Counted from the stretch's first letter, positions 1-11,446 are shown. The stretch is DNA of 64,000 nt from Rutpela maculata (GCA_936432065.2 OW386293.2:102879795-102943794); one strand, 5' to 3'. A program made the numbers and translations. Notes: generated by a model not told the origin, from the sequence alone.

Positions 1-262
1 CCATTTTCTATTGAAAATTCTAACGGTCCCTTAAAAATTTTTACCCCGTGCCTATTCACTAAGTCACCATGGTCGAATTTTTAGTAGGTAATACATTTTT
101 AGAATGTATCCGAAGTGAAAACGAAAAAAATACACTCAATAGAAATTTTCCATGGTCCCCTTAAATATTTTCACTCCGTGCCTACTTGCCACCTCGACAA
201 TAGTTGAAATTTTCGGTAAGCATCACATTTCAGAATGGTCCCGCGGTAAAAAACGAAAATAC
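1..262. repeat. Degenerate tandem repeat, period about 130 bp
   Basis: Two copies can be aligned by eye: the block containing CCGTGCCTA occurs near 47 and again near 177, with similar flanks (GGTCCC.TTAAA before it, AGAATG..CC after it). The left edge of the window cuts the array, so copy number is unknown. It may be satellite or internal TE repeat. Confidence 0.6.
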
Positions 263-1570
263 TTGCCAGGCCACTTTTTTCCCACTTTTGAGGCGTTTCA
301 CATTTCGAAAAGGTTCACGGCGAAGACAGAAATATCCACCAAGCCACTTTTTCCTAACTAAAAATTTTTAATTTTATAAAAAAATTCGAAAAACCGCTTT
401 TCTCGGTCATAACTTTGTTGTTTTTTATCCTAGAGAAAAAATAAAAAACGCGTCGGAAAGCTCAATGCTCTTTAAAATTGGTATCTACGAATATTTCAAG
501 AAAACTGATAATTATCGAGAGAATGCACAGTGGGCCCAGAGATCGAAAAGGCTGGCCAAAATTCTGAACATGGTTAAATCTCCTAAAAATGACTACATCA
601 ATCATGAAAAAATATTTAGGGCAATTAAAAGCGATGCTGGGGTGTTGTTTGCGGGGGTGCAAACATTGAAAAAACGTGATAAAAAAATGATAATGCACAA
701 ATCGGCTAAAAAGAGTGCGTTAAGTATAGAAAAAATAATTTTATTAGGAGGGATGTTTTTGTGGGTGGAAAATGCGAAAAATAATTAATTTAAGAATGGA
801 CCAGTTTTCTAAAAATGAGTATATTTAGCATGGAAACATTATTTAAAAAAAATACCAATTTTATGGACTCTTACTGGCTTGACTTACCTATTTACTCTCA
901 TTTACCCCAATTTAACCCCCAACCCTTCAATGGAATAGGATCAAAATATAATCCGGTTCTAGATCTCGTTAAAATACATACGTGTATCGAATTTCAAGTC
1001 AATATCTTAAATGGTTCCAGAGTAATCGTGCGCACAAAAAAAAGTTACAGACAGAACGACAGACCGAAATTTTTTGTTTGCTTGAACTTAAAATCTCTAC
1101 GTTTCATGACATTCTACGCCTATTTGAACAATAAAAATTTTCAAAAATTTGTTTTGTATTACTATGTTTCCACTGGATGTAGAAGTAACTCGATTTTTTA
1201 ATGAAATTACTTTTAGAAAATTCAATTCTCTAGAAATTCATTACGTCAGTAGAAAGACAATATGCCTATTATGTATGGTACAACTGGTATGATTTCTCAA
1301 GGTGGGTATATTCGAAAATCTACCTATTTTAACTGGTTCTATGCATGGTTAAAAAAATTTGCTTTTACTCAAAAGTGGAAGTGTCAAACACCTAAGTCAC
1401 TAAGCTATTTAAACATTCTGACTTCCATATTTATTTACACTGGAACGTCTAAAATATATAAAAAAATAATAGTGTGCACTATGAAACTCATAATAATTAT
1501 GATACTAGAAACAACACCAATAATAATGTAGAGTATACAAATCTCGAACAAGCGTATCATATTTTGGATG
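263..1570. other. AT-rich sequence without a recognisable gene
   Basis: Short open frames exist at 465-788 and 815-1201 (plus), but they show no recognisable domain, no splice context and AT-driven composition. The stretch around 366-420, a 'cataactttgttgttttttat'-like phrase, resembles phrases in the foldback element near 28.7 kb, so part of it is probably decayed transposon. No supported function. Confidence 0.4.
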
Positions 1571-1747
1571 CAATCAATCAATCAATTTTATTTGTTCCTT
1601 AATAAATTACCCATAAGGGTGTAGAACACGTCAAAACCAGCAATATAAAATACAAAATGATACACATGTAAACAATTACAATAAGTTGATAAAATATAAA
1701 AACATAAATGTACAAGACAGATATAAAACATTATTAACATTCAAATA

Positions 1748-3902
1748 TTAAAACTTATACGCATCGCTTACATTTTCTATTTGTTTGTCTTCAAAAAATT
1801 CACTGAGGCTATAGTAGCCCTTTTCAAGAAGAAGGTTTTTTAGTTTTTTATACATCACTTTGTTGTTGAGGTTTCTTATAGTTAGTGGCAGTTTATTATA
1901 AATCTTGATTAAGGTGTGGTAGACATTTTTCTGGATATATGTAGTTGTTGGTATTACGGGGCACAGATCTGTTTTATTACGCGTGCTGTACTTATGAAAT
2001 TTATCACAACTTCGAAAGAAGTGTTTGTTTTCGCAGACAAATTTGACTGACTCGAAAATCATGATGCTGGTTAACGTTAATATTTTTTCTGACATAAATA
2101 CTGGTTTGCATGATTCCCTTTGGTTTAAATTGTAGATGTTTCTAATGCATCTTTTTTGTAGGACAAAAATTCTATCTACCTCGCTCAAATTTCCCCAGAA
2201 GAATTTGATTCCATATTGTATTCTCGATTGTACATATGCATGGTAGCTAATTTTGGCTACATTTTTATTGATTTAATTGGCAATGATTTTGATTGCATAC
2301 GAATACTGAGCAATTTTTTTTGATAATACATTTATATGAGGTCTCCAGTCTAGTCGTCTATCAATTTGCAGGGTTGGAAAAAAAACTGTTTTTTTTTGTT
2401 TTAAACAGTTTTTTTTTTTGTTTAAAACAGTGTTTTAAATGGTATATTTTAAACTGTGTTTTAAACAGTTGCTTAAAACATCACATCACATTATTAAGTA
2501 TGTTTTAAACATTTGTTTAAAACATGAACGATGTTTTAAAAAATGTTTTTAAAATATTTTGTTTTAAACATGCCAACCCTGTCAATTTGTAATCCGAGAA
2601 ATGAGGCATCGCTTACTGATTGTATAGTTTTTTCTTCGAATTGAATATTGAGGTTATTGTCCTCTATTATAGGATAAGAGAATTTAATTATATTTATTTT
2701 ATCCACATTGAGTAGCATGTTATTTATTTGGACAAACCACCGTTCCAAAGTTGATATTGTTGACTGTATTTTCGTCTCTAAATCTTCTTGTGACTTTTGA
2801 TCGAAGACTATGGAGGTATCATCTGCATATAAAACCACATGATCATCTATGCAATTTGGTAGGTCGTTCGAGTAGAGTATAAATAAGAGGGGGGCCAAAA
2901 TAGATCCTTGTGGCACTCCTTTAGTCAATGTTTCCATCTCCGATTTTATTTGATGACCTGTTTCGTTGTCATTTTGTATGATACACTGGCTTCTATCATG
3001 AAGGTATGATTTTATCAGGCTCTATTTTTCCAGTTTTAATAGCATTATCTCGTAGTCGACACTATCAAAAGCTTTTGACAGGTCTAGTAAGACAGTGGAT
3101 ACACATTCTCTGTTGTTTAATGACTCTAGCATTTTGCTTAGTAGTTCGTACATAGCTCTAATTGTTGACATATTTTTTCTGAAGCCATTTTGCTGATCAG
3201 TAAGAATTTTCCATCTATCAATAAAGTTAATGAGACGTAGATATATAATTTTCTCAAATATTTTAGATATGTTAGGCAATAGAGAAATGGGCCTGTAATT
3301 ACCCATATTCTTCTTATCTCCTCTTTTATATATTGGTTTTACTACTGATACTTTTAACAAGCTAAGGAACATTCCATTAGCTAAGGATAAGTTTATAAGA
3401 TATGCTAGAGGTTCTGCAATAAGATCTGCGGTTGATTTCAAGAGCTTAACAGGTATTCTGTCGATTCCTACAGCTTTTGTGTCTTTTAAGGAGTGTATAA
3501 TATTATATACCTCCGTGGGATCGTTTGTTCTAGGTGAATGTTTGCATTGTTTAGAATTACATGTTCTAGGTTGATGTCGTCATTATTACTTATATTTGGG
3601 CATGCATTTATGAAGAAATTGTTAAAGTTGTTTAACGTGTCTTTTATTGTTTCCCCATTTTTGTTAAAGTAATCGGGATTAAACGATTGATGATTGTTTG
3701 TTTTATTTCTGGTTATTTCACTAACCACAGTCCATGTTGCCTTTGTTTTGTTAGATGATTCTCTTATGTATCTTTCATTGGCAGATTTTTTTGCCGCACA
3801 TATTACTTTCTTTAGGACTTTTGTATAGTTTTCATATTTTTCACGTGAAATTTCACCTTTATTTTTTTGCATATAGAAATTTTGATTCCCTGTGTAATCC
3901 AT
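1748..3902 (-). pseudogene. Reverse transcriptase pseudogene of the LINE at 1.6-3.9 kb
   Basis: Conserved RT blocks are visible in order, but not in one frame. Block A has the catalytic Asp in DLSKAFD, block B has PQGS, and block C is YADD, the catalytic pair. After the MITE the frame resumes with a DRRLDW..HIN phrase before further decay. The protein would have copied the element RNA at the target site; as it stands it cannot be made. Confidence is in the family, not the exact borders. Confidence 0.85.
2369..2581. mobile_element. hAT-type MITE inside the LINE
   Basis: TIRs are CAGGGTTGG (2369) and CCAACCCTG (ending 2581). The 8-bp target duplication TCAATTTG is perfect (2361-2368 and 2582-2589). 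The interior is a low-complexity run of TTTTAAACA/TGTTTAAAA motifs. The 8-bp duplication and CAGGG terminus are hAT hallmarks. There is no coding capacity. Removing it rejoins the LINE reading frame around LQIDRRLDW. Confidence 0.9.
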
Positions 3903-3960
3903 GTATATTGTTTTCGTCTTTTTAGTGTTTTTACAGTAAATATTTGGTCCATTATATCCA

Positions 3961-6505
3961 AGTTTTTTTAATTTCCCAAGTCATGTAACTGTCAACTTTT
4001 TTAGTATTCGAAAATTTCTATTAAAATCCGTTCAATTACATTATTACCTATTTTGTTAGTTTTGTAAAACACGATTTAACGCTGGCCCTGTTGGACAGTA
4101 ATTGTTTATGAGTTAGCTTTTTAGAAGTTCCAGAAGATGAGCAGGTAAAATAGCCCCACGAGAACTATTCCTCCAATGGCAAGTACAGATATGACACAAT
4201 GCCCGTATTGCCCTTGGTTACCGAAAGTAGTGCGCTAGGCGCGCTTATAAAACCGTAAATGAGTGTGATATACCTACTTTTCAAGCGGCCCTAGGGCTTG
4301 CCAAGTCGTCAAAATCATGGCTGGAATTTGAGTCATTTAAGTGTTTATTGGTTTTTGAGATTTAACTTCTTTGGCGAATTATACCGAGTAGTTAAGAAGT
4401 TAACACCAAAATTTGTTCAGTATAGATGTTCTGAATTAAAGTAGCATTTAATAAGTGTAATGCTAGCTGATTTAATTGAGTTAATAAGAAAATTATAGTT
4501 TAGAGTTAGTGTTACTATACTTGTAGTATAGTTTTGTATAGTTTATGAGGTTACAACTGGTACCGATCTATAAATTTGAGTTTGTAATCATAACAGTGCC
4601 TTCGTCCCTTTTGCTGCAGATTTGTAAGTACATTTATATTTCTACCTTGTGTTTACTGGCAACTGGTAAAAGACCTTGGCGAAATTCTTGTAACTTTTCT
4701 TTATATTGTGACCAAAGAAGCTAATTTGGTGCAACTTTCAGTGTTATGTGCGGGTATTGCGTTGATTAAATAAACAGGCTACATCTTTTTCGCAAGTGCT
4801 CGTACTGTCTCTTCAAGACTGTTAATAAAATTTGTTATTTAATAACTGTAAATAATTTTCTGTGCAGAGCACATTTCGTTTTTGTACGTATCTTGTAGCC
4901 TAAAATGCTATTATGTATTTCATTTCTTATTGTATTATTAGTTATTACCTTTTATTTACATTTAAAGATTTGTTTATGATATAAAATATCAAAATATGTT
5001 TATTAGTAATCTTTTCAATTAGTAATAACTACGTTGGCCAACTAATAACTTAGTTATCTATCTTTTTGAAGTATTTACAGTATTTTTTATGGATACTGGC
5101 TTTTTGCCAATAACTATGGATTTATCTTTGTAAGTTACCATATATATTTACCCTTTTTAGTATATGACAAATCTGTCTGTCCGTCTGTACATCTTTAATT
5201 CTGTTTGATCTTTGTAAACGTAATCCAAGCACATATTTTATTTGTCCACCCCCGATTTATCAATTGCTCTACCATACCTTTTTATATTTGCAATAAATAT
5301 AGTTATTGTTAAATAGTTGATTTTTAATTTAAATATTCCCCTTGCAGAAAATAATGATGTTATAATTATAACAAAAAATTTACAACCAAAACCATTTAAA
5401 AAAAATGTTTTATTCACTTAATGAATTTTGTGATAACTTTTTAGACTTTTTTATATTTCGAAAATATTTTGAGGTAATTGTAACTCAATCAAATAAAAAA
5501 CAAAAAAGCCACTGTTTTTACATTATTTATTGTAAATAATGTTACAAATAGTTATACACAAACATAAAACATACATCTTAGTGTAAATACGAATTACCAC
5601 TATAAATAAACTTAAAGTCTATGATGTATAATAACCTAAAACAATTTATATACACGATACTAATATAAAAAAGTAAAGGTTTGAATATATCCTGTATGTA
5701 CACAATTTTAATAGTAATAGGATTGTTTATATAAACATTTCTTGACTTTGCCAGTGCAAAAATCACTATTTAGATAACCGATAAAAAACAAAACCAAATA
5801 ATAAATATTAACAATTTTACATGTTGCTTAAGTAAAATAAAGCAATAAAACTTCCTATATGAAAATTCACACTCGTGATTTTAAAGGTACTCATTTTAGA
5901 GAGTAGAGTTTGGTTTAGATACTAAAAAAATAAAAAAAGAACTAGGTGTCCTGATTATAACTTTGTGTGGAAAACCTTGCATAAAGCAGAGTTCTCTAGC
6001 AGAGAAATGCTTTTTTTACAAGTAATTACTCAACTAGATATGTAAGTCTGGAAAGTTTCAAGTGAAAAGTTACTTTTCATTGCATGTTTAATTTGGAGTA
6101 AAATAATTTTTTCTACAATAACAGAAACATGTTCTTCAAAACACTCCAGTCATTGGGTATCTATGCAGGGAAATAACTCATCAGGGACAACGATATTTCA
6201 AGAAATGGCAAAAAATAGGATGTAGGTTACGAATTAAGAAGAACATATCATTTTCTTTGTTTTATGCTGAAATTTCATAGATTTTTCACATTTTTCAAAA
6301 AAATTCTGGGTCCCAACTAAATTAATGGTAATAACTAGATACTGAAAAATATTTTTTTCTATCGGATGTTACCTAAAAATATCACCCTGTATATGGATTT
6401 TGGAAATTTTCAATAGTAATTTTAAAAATATTCCAGTAATGTTAAAATAATTAATACGAAATACAAAAATTTGAGAATTCTGAAATTTAATAAATTATGG
6501 TATTT
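3961..6505. other. Gene-free AT-rich stretch
   Basis: No open frame with a recognisable domain on either strand. A short perfect hairpin (ACATTATTTA-TTG-TAAATAATGT) lies near 5520-5545. A CACCCTGTATA phrase near 6384 resembles one end of a TA-flanked CAGGGTG element, but no partner end was found. It lies downstream of the Cp190 3' end. Confidence 0.5.
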
Positions 6506-6821
6506 CCCAATGGGCACACGTACATTCAATAAACGTCTTTAAAACGTCATAGTTGTTGATTACATGTTTTACGTTAAAATTATCAAAGTTTGCACTTGGT
6601 TGAAAGTTTCAACGTTTAAATAAGACGTTTAAAATACGTTACTACTACACGCATTTTTTAACTATTAGTAGAAGAAAATACAGGAATAAAACGTTTTAGT
6701 AAGCACGTTTTTTTTCACAAATATGTAATAACGTATAAAAAACATGTTTATAATGTAAGGAGCTTTAACGACTCGCTAAAGGTAACGTTTGTGAAACGAA
6801 AAAGTTTAACATTTTTTACTA

Positions 6822-8122
6822 CAGTCGGGCCCGCTTATAACGAGTACACCTTATAACGAGCGTTCGGTTTTAACGAGTAATTTCCATAGATACAAAAAAT
6901 CATCCATTAAGCTCAACACAATTTCAGTTCGGATATAACGAGCTCGGATATAACAAGCGCTTTTGTTATAACGAGTAATATTTTTCTAATAAGTTGCTGA
7001 ATATGTTTACTTACGAGTACCTTTGTAGGGATGACGGAGATTCTCTGCGGCTGCGATTACAACGAGGACTCGATGATTCATTGGAGAATTAACTTTGTTT
7101 ATGACGAGTGATATTAGTTCATACGAAGTAAGTTCTTCGAACGCTGCCATTTGACGGACACCGACTTAATAGTAGTCGGTGCTTTTAGGGCTTTAGATAT
7201 GAAACGTCGGTGCTTTTATTGTATCGAAACAGTGCCTGCTAGTATTCCAACAAATTTGCCATGACTCGTTATTATATTATGAGTAGTAGGTAGATGTAAT
7301 GTTTTTAGGAAGTTATGCACATAATTTAGCCAACGCGCGACGGTCGGATCTTTACTATTTACTCAGTGATTTGTCATCAATCGCCGATGTTCGTTGATTT
7401 ATATAACAGCCATGGCCTGTAAGAGAAAGTCCCTTACATTAGAGAACAAAATAAAAATAATTGATGCTATTGCCAGTGGCATATCTAATGCCGATGTGTG
7501 TAAAAATTACAAATTATCCAGTTCGGCCGTTTCTACTGTCTGGAAAAACCGGGATAAAATTAGAGGATCTTTAAATTCAAACATTTTAAAGTTAAAACGA
7601 ATCTGCAAACCAGCGAAATTTAATGATTTTGAAAACAATGTAAGGGACAAGTTTGATTCCATCCAGAGAAGCCTTGAAATATCATTTTTAAATAAAAATG
7701 CAACTCAGAAAAAGATTACCGACTATTTTAAGTAAATTACTGCGACGCAAGAGTATGTATGTGCATAATATTTTTTTTTCACTACATACGTAAGTACATA
7801 TATATGTATTTTTACATTTTTATTTTATACTGAATAAATATATATTTACATATATAAACTTCTATATTTTTGAGTACATATGTGTACGTGTTATCCACGT
7901 ACATATTATATGTATATGTAACCGTTTAAGACTACATACCTATAGAGACGTGCGTACCGGTTGTAATGAGCGTACTCGTTATATTAGGACCCAATAAAAA
8001 TTGTTTATAACGAGTATATTCGTTATAACCGGATCCATTAAAAAACCGTTTATAATGAGCGTTCGGATATAGTGAGCACTTTTTTTTGTCACCTACATAC
8101 TCTTTATAAGCGGGCCCGACTG
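6822..8122. mobile_element. pogo/Tigger-like transposon, internally deleted
   Basis: TIRs are CAGTCGGGCCCGCTTATAA (6822) and the reverse complement TTATAAGCGGGCCCGACTG (ending 8122). TA is duplicated on both sides (6820-6821, 8123-8124). Subterminal regions carry many TATAACGAG-type repeats in both orientations, plausible transposase binding sites. A single short gene (7412-7735) remains. At about 1.3 kb it is far shorter than a full Tigger. It sits inside the 4.6-kb AACGTT element and splits one of its repeat units. Confidence 0.93.
7412..7735 (+). CDS. Pogo-type DNA-binding protein lacking the DDE catalytic domain
   Basis: A 107-codon frame starts at the ATG at 7412 (context GCCATGGCC), preferred over the upstream TTG. 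Residues about 1-55 (KRKSLTLENKIKIIDAI, SNADVCKNYKLSSSAVSTVW) match the psq/CENP-B N-terminal helix-turn-helix of pogo transposases. There is no second CENP-B domain and no DDE domain. The C-terminus is QKKITDYFK (residues 99-107), the kind of tail found at the end of pogo/Tigger transposases and a match to the PCNA-interacting Q-x-x-I-x-x-Y-F box. It therefore looks like an internal deletion that joined the DNA-binding head to the tail in frame. It may act as a nuclear repressor of related elements, or be inert. The frame is open and the TIRs are intact. Confidence 0.8.
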   Translation: MACKRKSLTLENKIKIIDAIASGISNADVCKNYKLSSSAVSTVWKNRDKIRGSLNSNILKLKRICKPAKFNDFENNVRDKFDSIQRSLEISFLNKNATQKKITDYFK

Positions 8123-8139
8123 TACATATATTTAATACG

Positions 8140-8655
8140 GCGATTGAAACGTTTTATTTAAAGACAAAAAAACATATTTTACACAACGTTAAAATAACTG
8201 TTGCTTTCAACGTACTAAATATAAGGGAATTTTAAATTCACAGGTAAAATGGATGATAGAAGATTACGTTTTTTAAACGTTTTTCTATGAATATATATCA
8301 ACACATAACATTCGGTTGCAGAATTTTATATTTAAATCAAAGCTACAAAATACGTTACTCCTTTATACATTCCCAACCACTAGTGAAGGGATTACTGAAA
8401 TAAAACGTTTTAATCAGAACGTTTCTTTTATTGGTATATTAACGTATAATACACTTTCATAATATGAGAAGTTGTGTCAACCTGCTAAATGTAACGTTTT
8501 TATACAACGTTACGTTAAAATAACATGTTTTCAACTTATTAAAATGCACAGACATTCTAAATCTACAGATGAAATAAATGGTAGATGATAACGTTTTTTC
8601 AACGTTTTTCTACTCATCTATATTAATGCATAATATTTGCTTGCAATTTTAGAGT
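8140..8655. repeat. Diverged tandem units (about 320-330 bp) rich in AACGTT
   Basis: Matching landmarks recur in order: a GTAACGTTTNTNNAAACG-like block, then AACGTTTTTCTA, then TTGCA.AATTTTA. Copies are seen at about 8270-8330 and 8598-8655, with a further related unit at 6636-6821 split off by the Tigger insertion. These are internal repeats of the 4.6-kb TIR element. Confidence 0.55.
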
Positions 8656-9470
8656 TTATGCATTAATCACTGACAATAATCAGTCACTTATATCTTCACG
8701 AATTTATAGAAAATAAATAATATAATATTCAAATTGACTAGCGTCTAGCTCCTACTTGTGCATGTACAAATGGTCTCTATTGTGTGTTTGGAACTTTTAA
8801 AATACATTTTATAATATTTTTGAAACCCATTGTTATTTTTTTTTAAATAAATTTTTAAACATTACCAATATCCGTCAGAATTACTATTTGAAGAAACCAA
8901 TTCAATGGATCTCTCAGGTTTGTATATGTTAGCAGCTTTATACTTTATAAAAAAACTTAGTACGCCACAGATATAGCAAGATCAAATAAAAATAATGAAA
9001 TATGTATCCTGAAAGCTAACAACACGGCATATTTAAGATTTGTCAGTTATTTAGGAATTAAATTATTTAATTACCTCCCTGTTTCAGTAAAGCAATTTGT
9101 TATAATAAATAATGATTACATAAACCTTAATCAGTTACAATAACTATTAATGACATCTATTTTTTATTCTCTATTCTCTTGTAGTTTTTTATATTCAACA
9201 TTATAGGTAAACATTAGTAGATGATTAGGTAATTATTTCTTTATTGACAGAGTTAGGATTAACGTATTTTTTTATGGGTGTAGAATTTGTATTGTTAAAC
9301 AAATTATTTTCCCGCATCCTTGTGTTTTCAAATGCCTTTTATTATGACTTTCTGAAATGTAACATCCGGATCTGTGACATATATCATAATAGATGTTTCT
9401 GTGCGATTTACAAACAATATTTCCACCCTCTTTGATAAATCTTGATTTGAGTTTGGTTCAATTCCATTTT

Positions 9471-9612
9471 TTATAATTCAAAGTTGTCTTTAGTCGCAAA
9501 AACAACGTTATCAAAGCAAATGTCCATATCGTGGTTTTCTTTGAAGTGACTGCGTAACTGGATTTTAAACGATTCAGAGATGGCACTATTTTTGCATTTC
9601 TTGCAGCGGAAT
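9471..9612 (-). pseudogene. C2H2-like zinc-finger fragment, possible transposase remnant
   Basis: On the minus strand a short open stretch reads FRCKKCKNSAISES then FKIQLRSHFKENHD and ends at TAA (9471). The spacing C-x2-C...H-x4-H is finger-like. A stop precedes it immediately, so it is a fragment. It lies in the interior of the 4.6-kb TIR element and could be what is left of its protein, or an unrelated scrap. Low certainty. Confidence 0.35.
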
Positions 9613-9846
9613 TAACTGAATTGACTTTTTATAACTGTGTTGCACTCACTATACGTTGATTTTGCGCATGCCGGGCATAGATAGTGATCTATCAGGGGCT
9701 AGACACTAGTTTCAAATTAATTCAGGAAACATCAATTTATTTCGATGGACCTTATAACGATCAGGATAAAGATTAATATTCTGTGGCTGGGCTGAGATAA
9801 TATAAAAGATTTATGTTAGATAGAATAAAAGTTTTATGCTATCTGG

Positions 9847-10098
9847 CAGAGGCGTAGCAAGCCAACTCTTTTGGGAGGTTATTTTTAAATTTGCCAACTT
9901 CATAAACTTAAGAAGCCAACTCTGTAAATAAATAAATAATAATTCCTCCAAAAAATTAATGAGCGGGGAGAAAATCCAAAAAAAAAATTTTTCCACTCAA
10001 AAATTGAAGGGTTGATGGGCGGGGAAATCCAAAAAAAAAATTTTTTTTTCCACCGAAATAAAAGTCGCCAACTTTTGACAAACTTCGCTATGCCCCTG
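9847..10098. mobile_element. hAT-like MITE
   Basis: The ends are CAGAGGCGTAGCAAG (9847) and CTTCGCTATGCCCCTG (ending 10098), inverted with a few mismatches and typical of hAT CAGNGGCGTAGC termini. The flanking octamers CTATCTGG and CCCACTGG agree at only 5 of 8 positions, so the target duplication is eroded. Poly-A/poly-T tracts fill the interior. Confidence 0.6.
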
Positions 10099-10186
10099 CC
10101 CACTGGTTTTATGATAAAACCTTTCAATTGTCCATTCATCGAAACCATATACAAAATGTTTATTTTTCTGTATAATTTCGTTTAAT

Positions 10187-10610
10187 GGGCTCATTTAGCA
10201 CTTTTTTTAAATTTGATTATCGGAAAGATCTTAAAATTCTAAGACCCTGTGCAAAAAACTAGAATTTTGTGAGACCTGTAAATCGTCCAAAAAAAAATTA
10301 TAAACATGGACCGCACCCGCATTGTCGAATCTCGACCGTGACATCACTTGATACGAACAAGCTAGTCGCACAGAGAAAGACTCGACGATCTCAAGTGGAT
10401 TGCACGAGCTTTGATATGTTGCGCGACTGTTTCGTTTGCTATCCTCTGACGTCACATGCTGGTCGCACCGCACTTCCAATTCCCTCTTTAGAAGTCGTAT
10501 ATTTCGAGAACCACATGTCGGATTCATCTGAAATTTTCAACATTGCCTAATTTTAAATAACACTATCCAAAAGAAGTAACAACTACTAAATAAACTTCAT
10601 GAACGAGCCC
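10187..10610. mobile_element. Short non-autonomous element with GGGCTC ends
   Basis: Inverted ends GGGCTCATTTA and TGAACGAGCCC lie between TAAT (left) and ATTA (right). The interior (about 10290-10530) is less AT-rich than its surroundings and carries two TGACNTCA-type words. GGGC-type ends with TAA/TTA flanks recall PIF/Harbinger MITEs, but the trinucleotides are not identical, so the family is uncertain. Long frames on both strands here have no recognisable domain. Confidence 0.45.
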
Positions 10611-10881
10611 ATTAACGTACATAATTAGTGAATATTTAACGTTATTTAAACCTTTATTAAAACGTTTATATTCTGCTTTTACTTTCGTTTCATAAACGTT
10701 GAAAATTAACGAATATTTATCGTTTTTTAATAATTCTGTACAATGTTATTTAATTGCTATCTATAATGTTTAAAAGACGTTTATATTTGGTTAATAAAAA
10801 CGTTTTTTCGCGTGACACTTTTTCGTTGAATAAACGCTTTTCCAAAAACTCTATAACAACGTATGGCTTTCAATACTTTTT

Positions 10882-11087
10882 CAGGGACGGCGCTAAGGGG
10901 GGGCCTGCAGGTGCACGTGCCACCCCCCCCAACACGAACTGTGCCCCCTGGATTTTCGGACTGGGGAACCAATCATCATGTTTTCGTTCTTTGTTATTAT
11001 GTTATTAAGTAAAAATTATGTTTCTGTGCCCCCTACAACCTAAAAAAAATTGTGCCCGCCAGCCTGGCCAGTCTGGCGCCGTCCCTG
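10882..11087. mobile_element. hAT-type MITE, GC-rich
   Basis: TIRs are CAGGGACGGCGC and GCGCCGTCCCTG. Flanking octamers TACTTTTT (10874-10881) and TACTTTTC (11088-11095) differ at one base. It is inserted close to the right end of the 4.6-kb element. No coding capacity. Confidence 0.85.
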
Positions 11088-11297
11088 TACTTTTCTAACG
11101 TTTTTTAAACGTATGTGTGCCCATTGGGATTTTAACAATGAGGAAAAATATTTTAAATAAAAGTTACAACTTTTTTCTTTCTTCATTTTCTACAACGTTG
11201 GTAATCTAACTTTAGGATAGAACTAACAGGAAAAGAAATAATTGAGAAAAACCTATTTTGATTTTCATTTTTTTAAATGAAATTATTACAAAACTTA

Positions 11298-11443
11298 GGG
11301 CCAGTTGTACGAACTAAGTTGAGCCAAATTCAGCTTGAACCAAGATCAAAATTCATGGTTACGATTATTGTAACAATCGTAACCGTGGCTTTTGATCTTG
11401 GTTCAAGCTGAACTTGGCTCAACTTAGTTCGTACAACTGGCCC
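11298..11443. mobile_element. Harbinger-type palindromic MITE
   Basis: An almost perfect 146-bp palindrome begins GGGCCAGTTGTACGAACTAA and ends with its complement. TTA flanks each side (11295-11297, 11444-11446). GGGC ends plus a TTA duplication are typical of PIF/Harbinger. Confidence 0.9.
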
Positions 11444-11446
11444 TTA

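Larger units (their letters stand above)
1571..3960 (-). mobile_element. Non-LTR retrotransposon (Jockey/CR1-like), decayed, 5'-truncated
   Basis: Reading the minus strand downward from about 3900, one reverse-transcriptase polyprotein is recognisable in pieces: the pre-RT linker (3486-3902), the RT fingers/palm with FRPISLLPNISKIFEKI and LLDLSKAFDSVD (3022-3441), GVPQGSILAPLLF and YADDTSI (2536-2937), and the C-terminal region with a DRIFVLQKRC block (1748-2188). The 3' end is marked by an (ATTG)n tail at about 1571-1587. The frame is broken by an in-frame stop near 3018, another stop in the 2189-2360 stretch and a hAT MITE. No endonuclease remains. It shares its 3'-end hairpin and C-terminal sequence with the plus-strand copy at 21835-23256, so the two are related subfamily members. 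Confidence 0.85.
6506..11128. mobile_element. 4.6-kb DNA transposon with CCCAATGGGCACAC ends and AACGTT arrays
   Basis: The ends are inverted: CCCAATGGGCACACGTAC at 6506 and its near reverse complement ending at 11128. ATTT flanks both sides (6502-6505, 11129-11132), fitting a 4-bp target duplication. The outer parts are packed with AACGTT/AAACGTTT motifs, including diverged units of roughly 320-330 bp (6636-6821, about 8140-8340, about 8340-8650). The element hosts at least four later insertions (6822-8122, 9847-10098, 10187-10610, 10882-11087). No complete transposase was found; a Cys/His fragment at 9471-9612 may be a remnant. I cannot assign a superfamily. Confidence 0.7.

Noticed and set aside
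465..788. 107-codon plus-strand frame
   Set aside because: Lys/Asn-rich, no domain, overlapped by an equally long antisense frame; typical of AT-rich chance frames.
815..1201. 128-codon plus-strand frame
   Set aside because: No recognisable motif and no splice or promoter context; nothing supports a gene.
10231..10550. Overlapping frames of 98 and 93 codons on opposite strands
   Set aside because: Both lie in a short non-autonomous element of higher GC; neither shows a domain.
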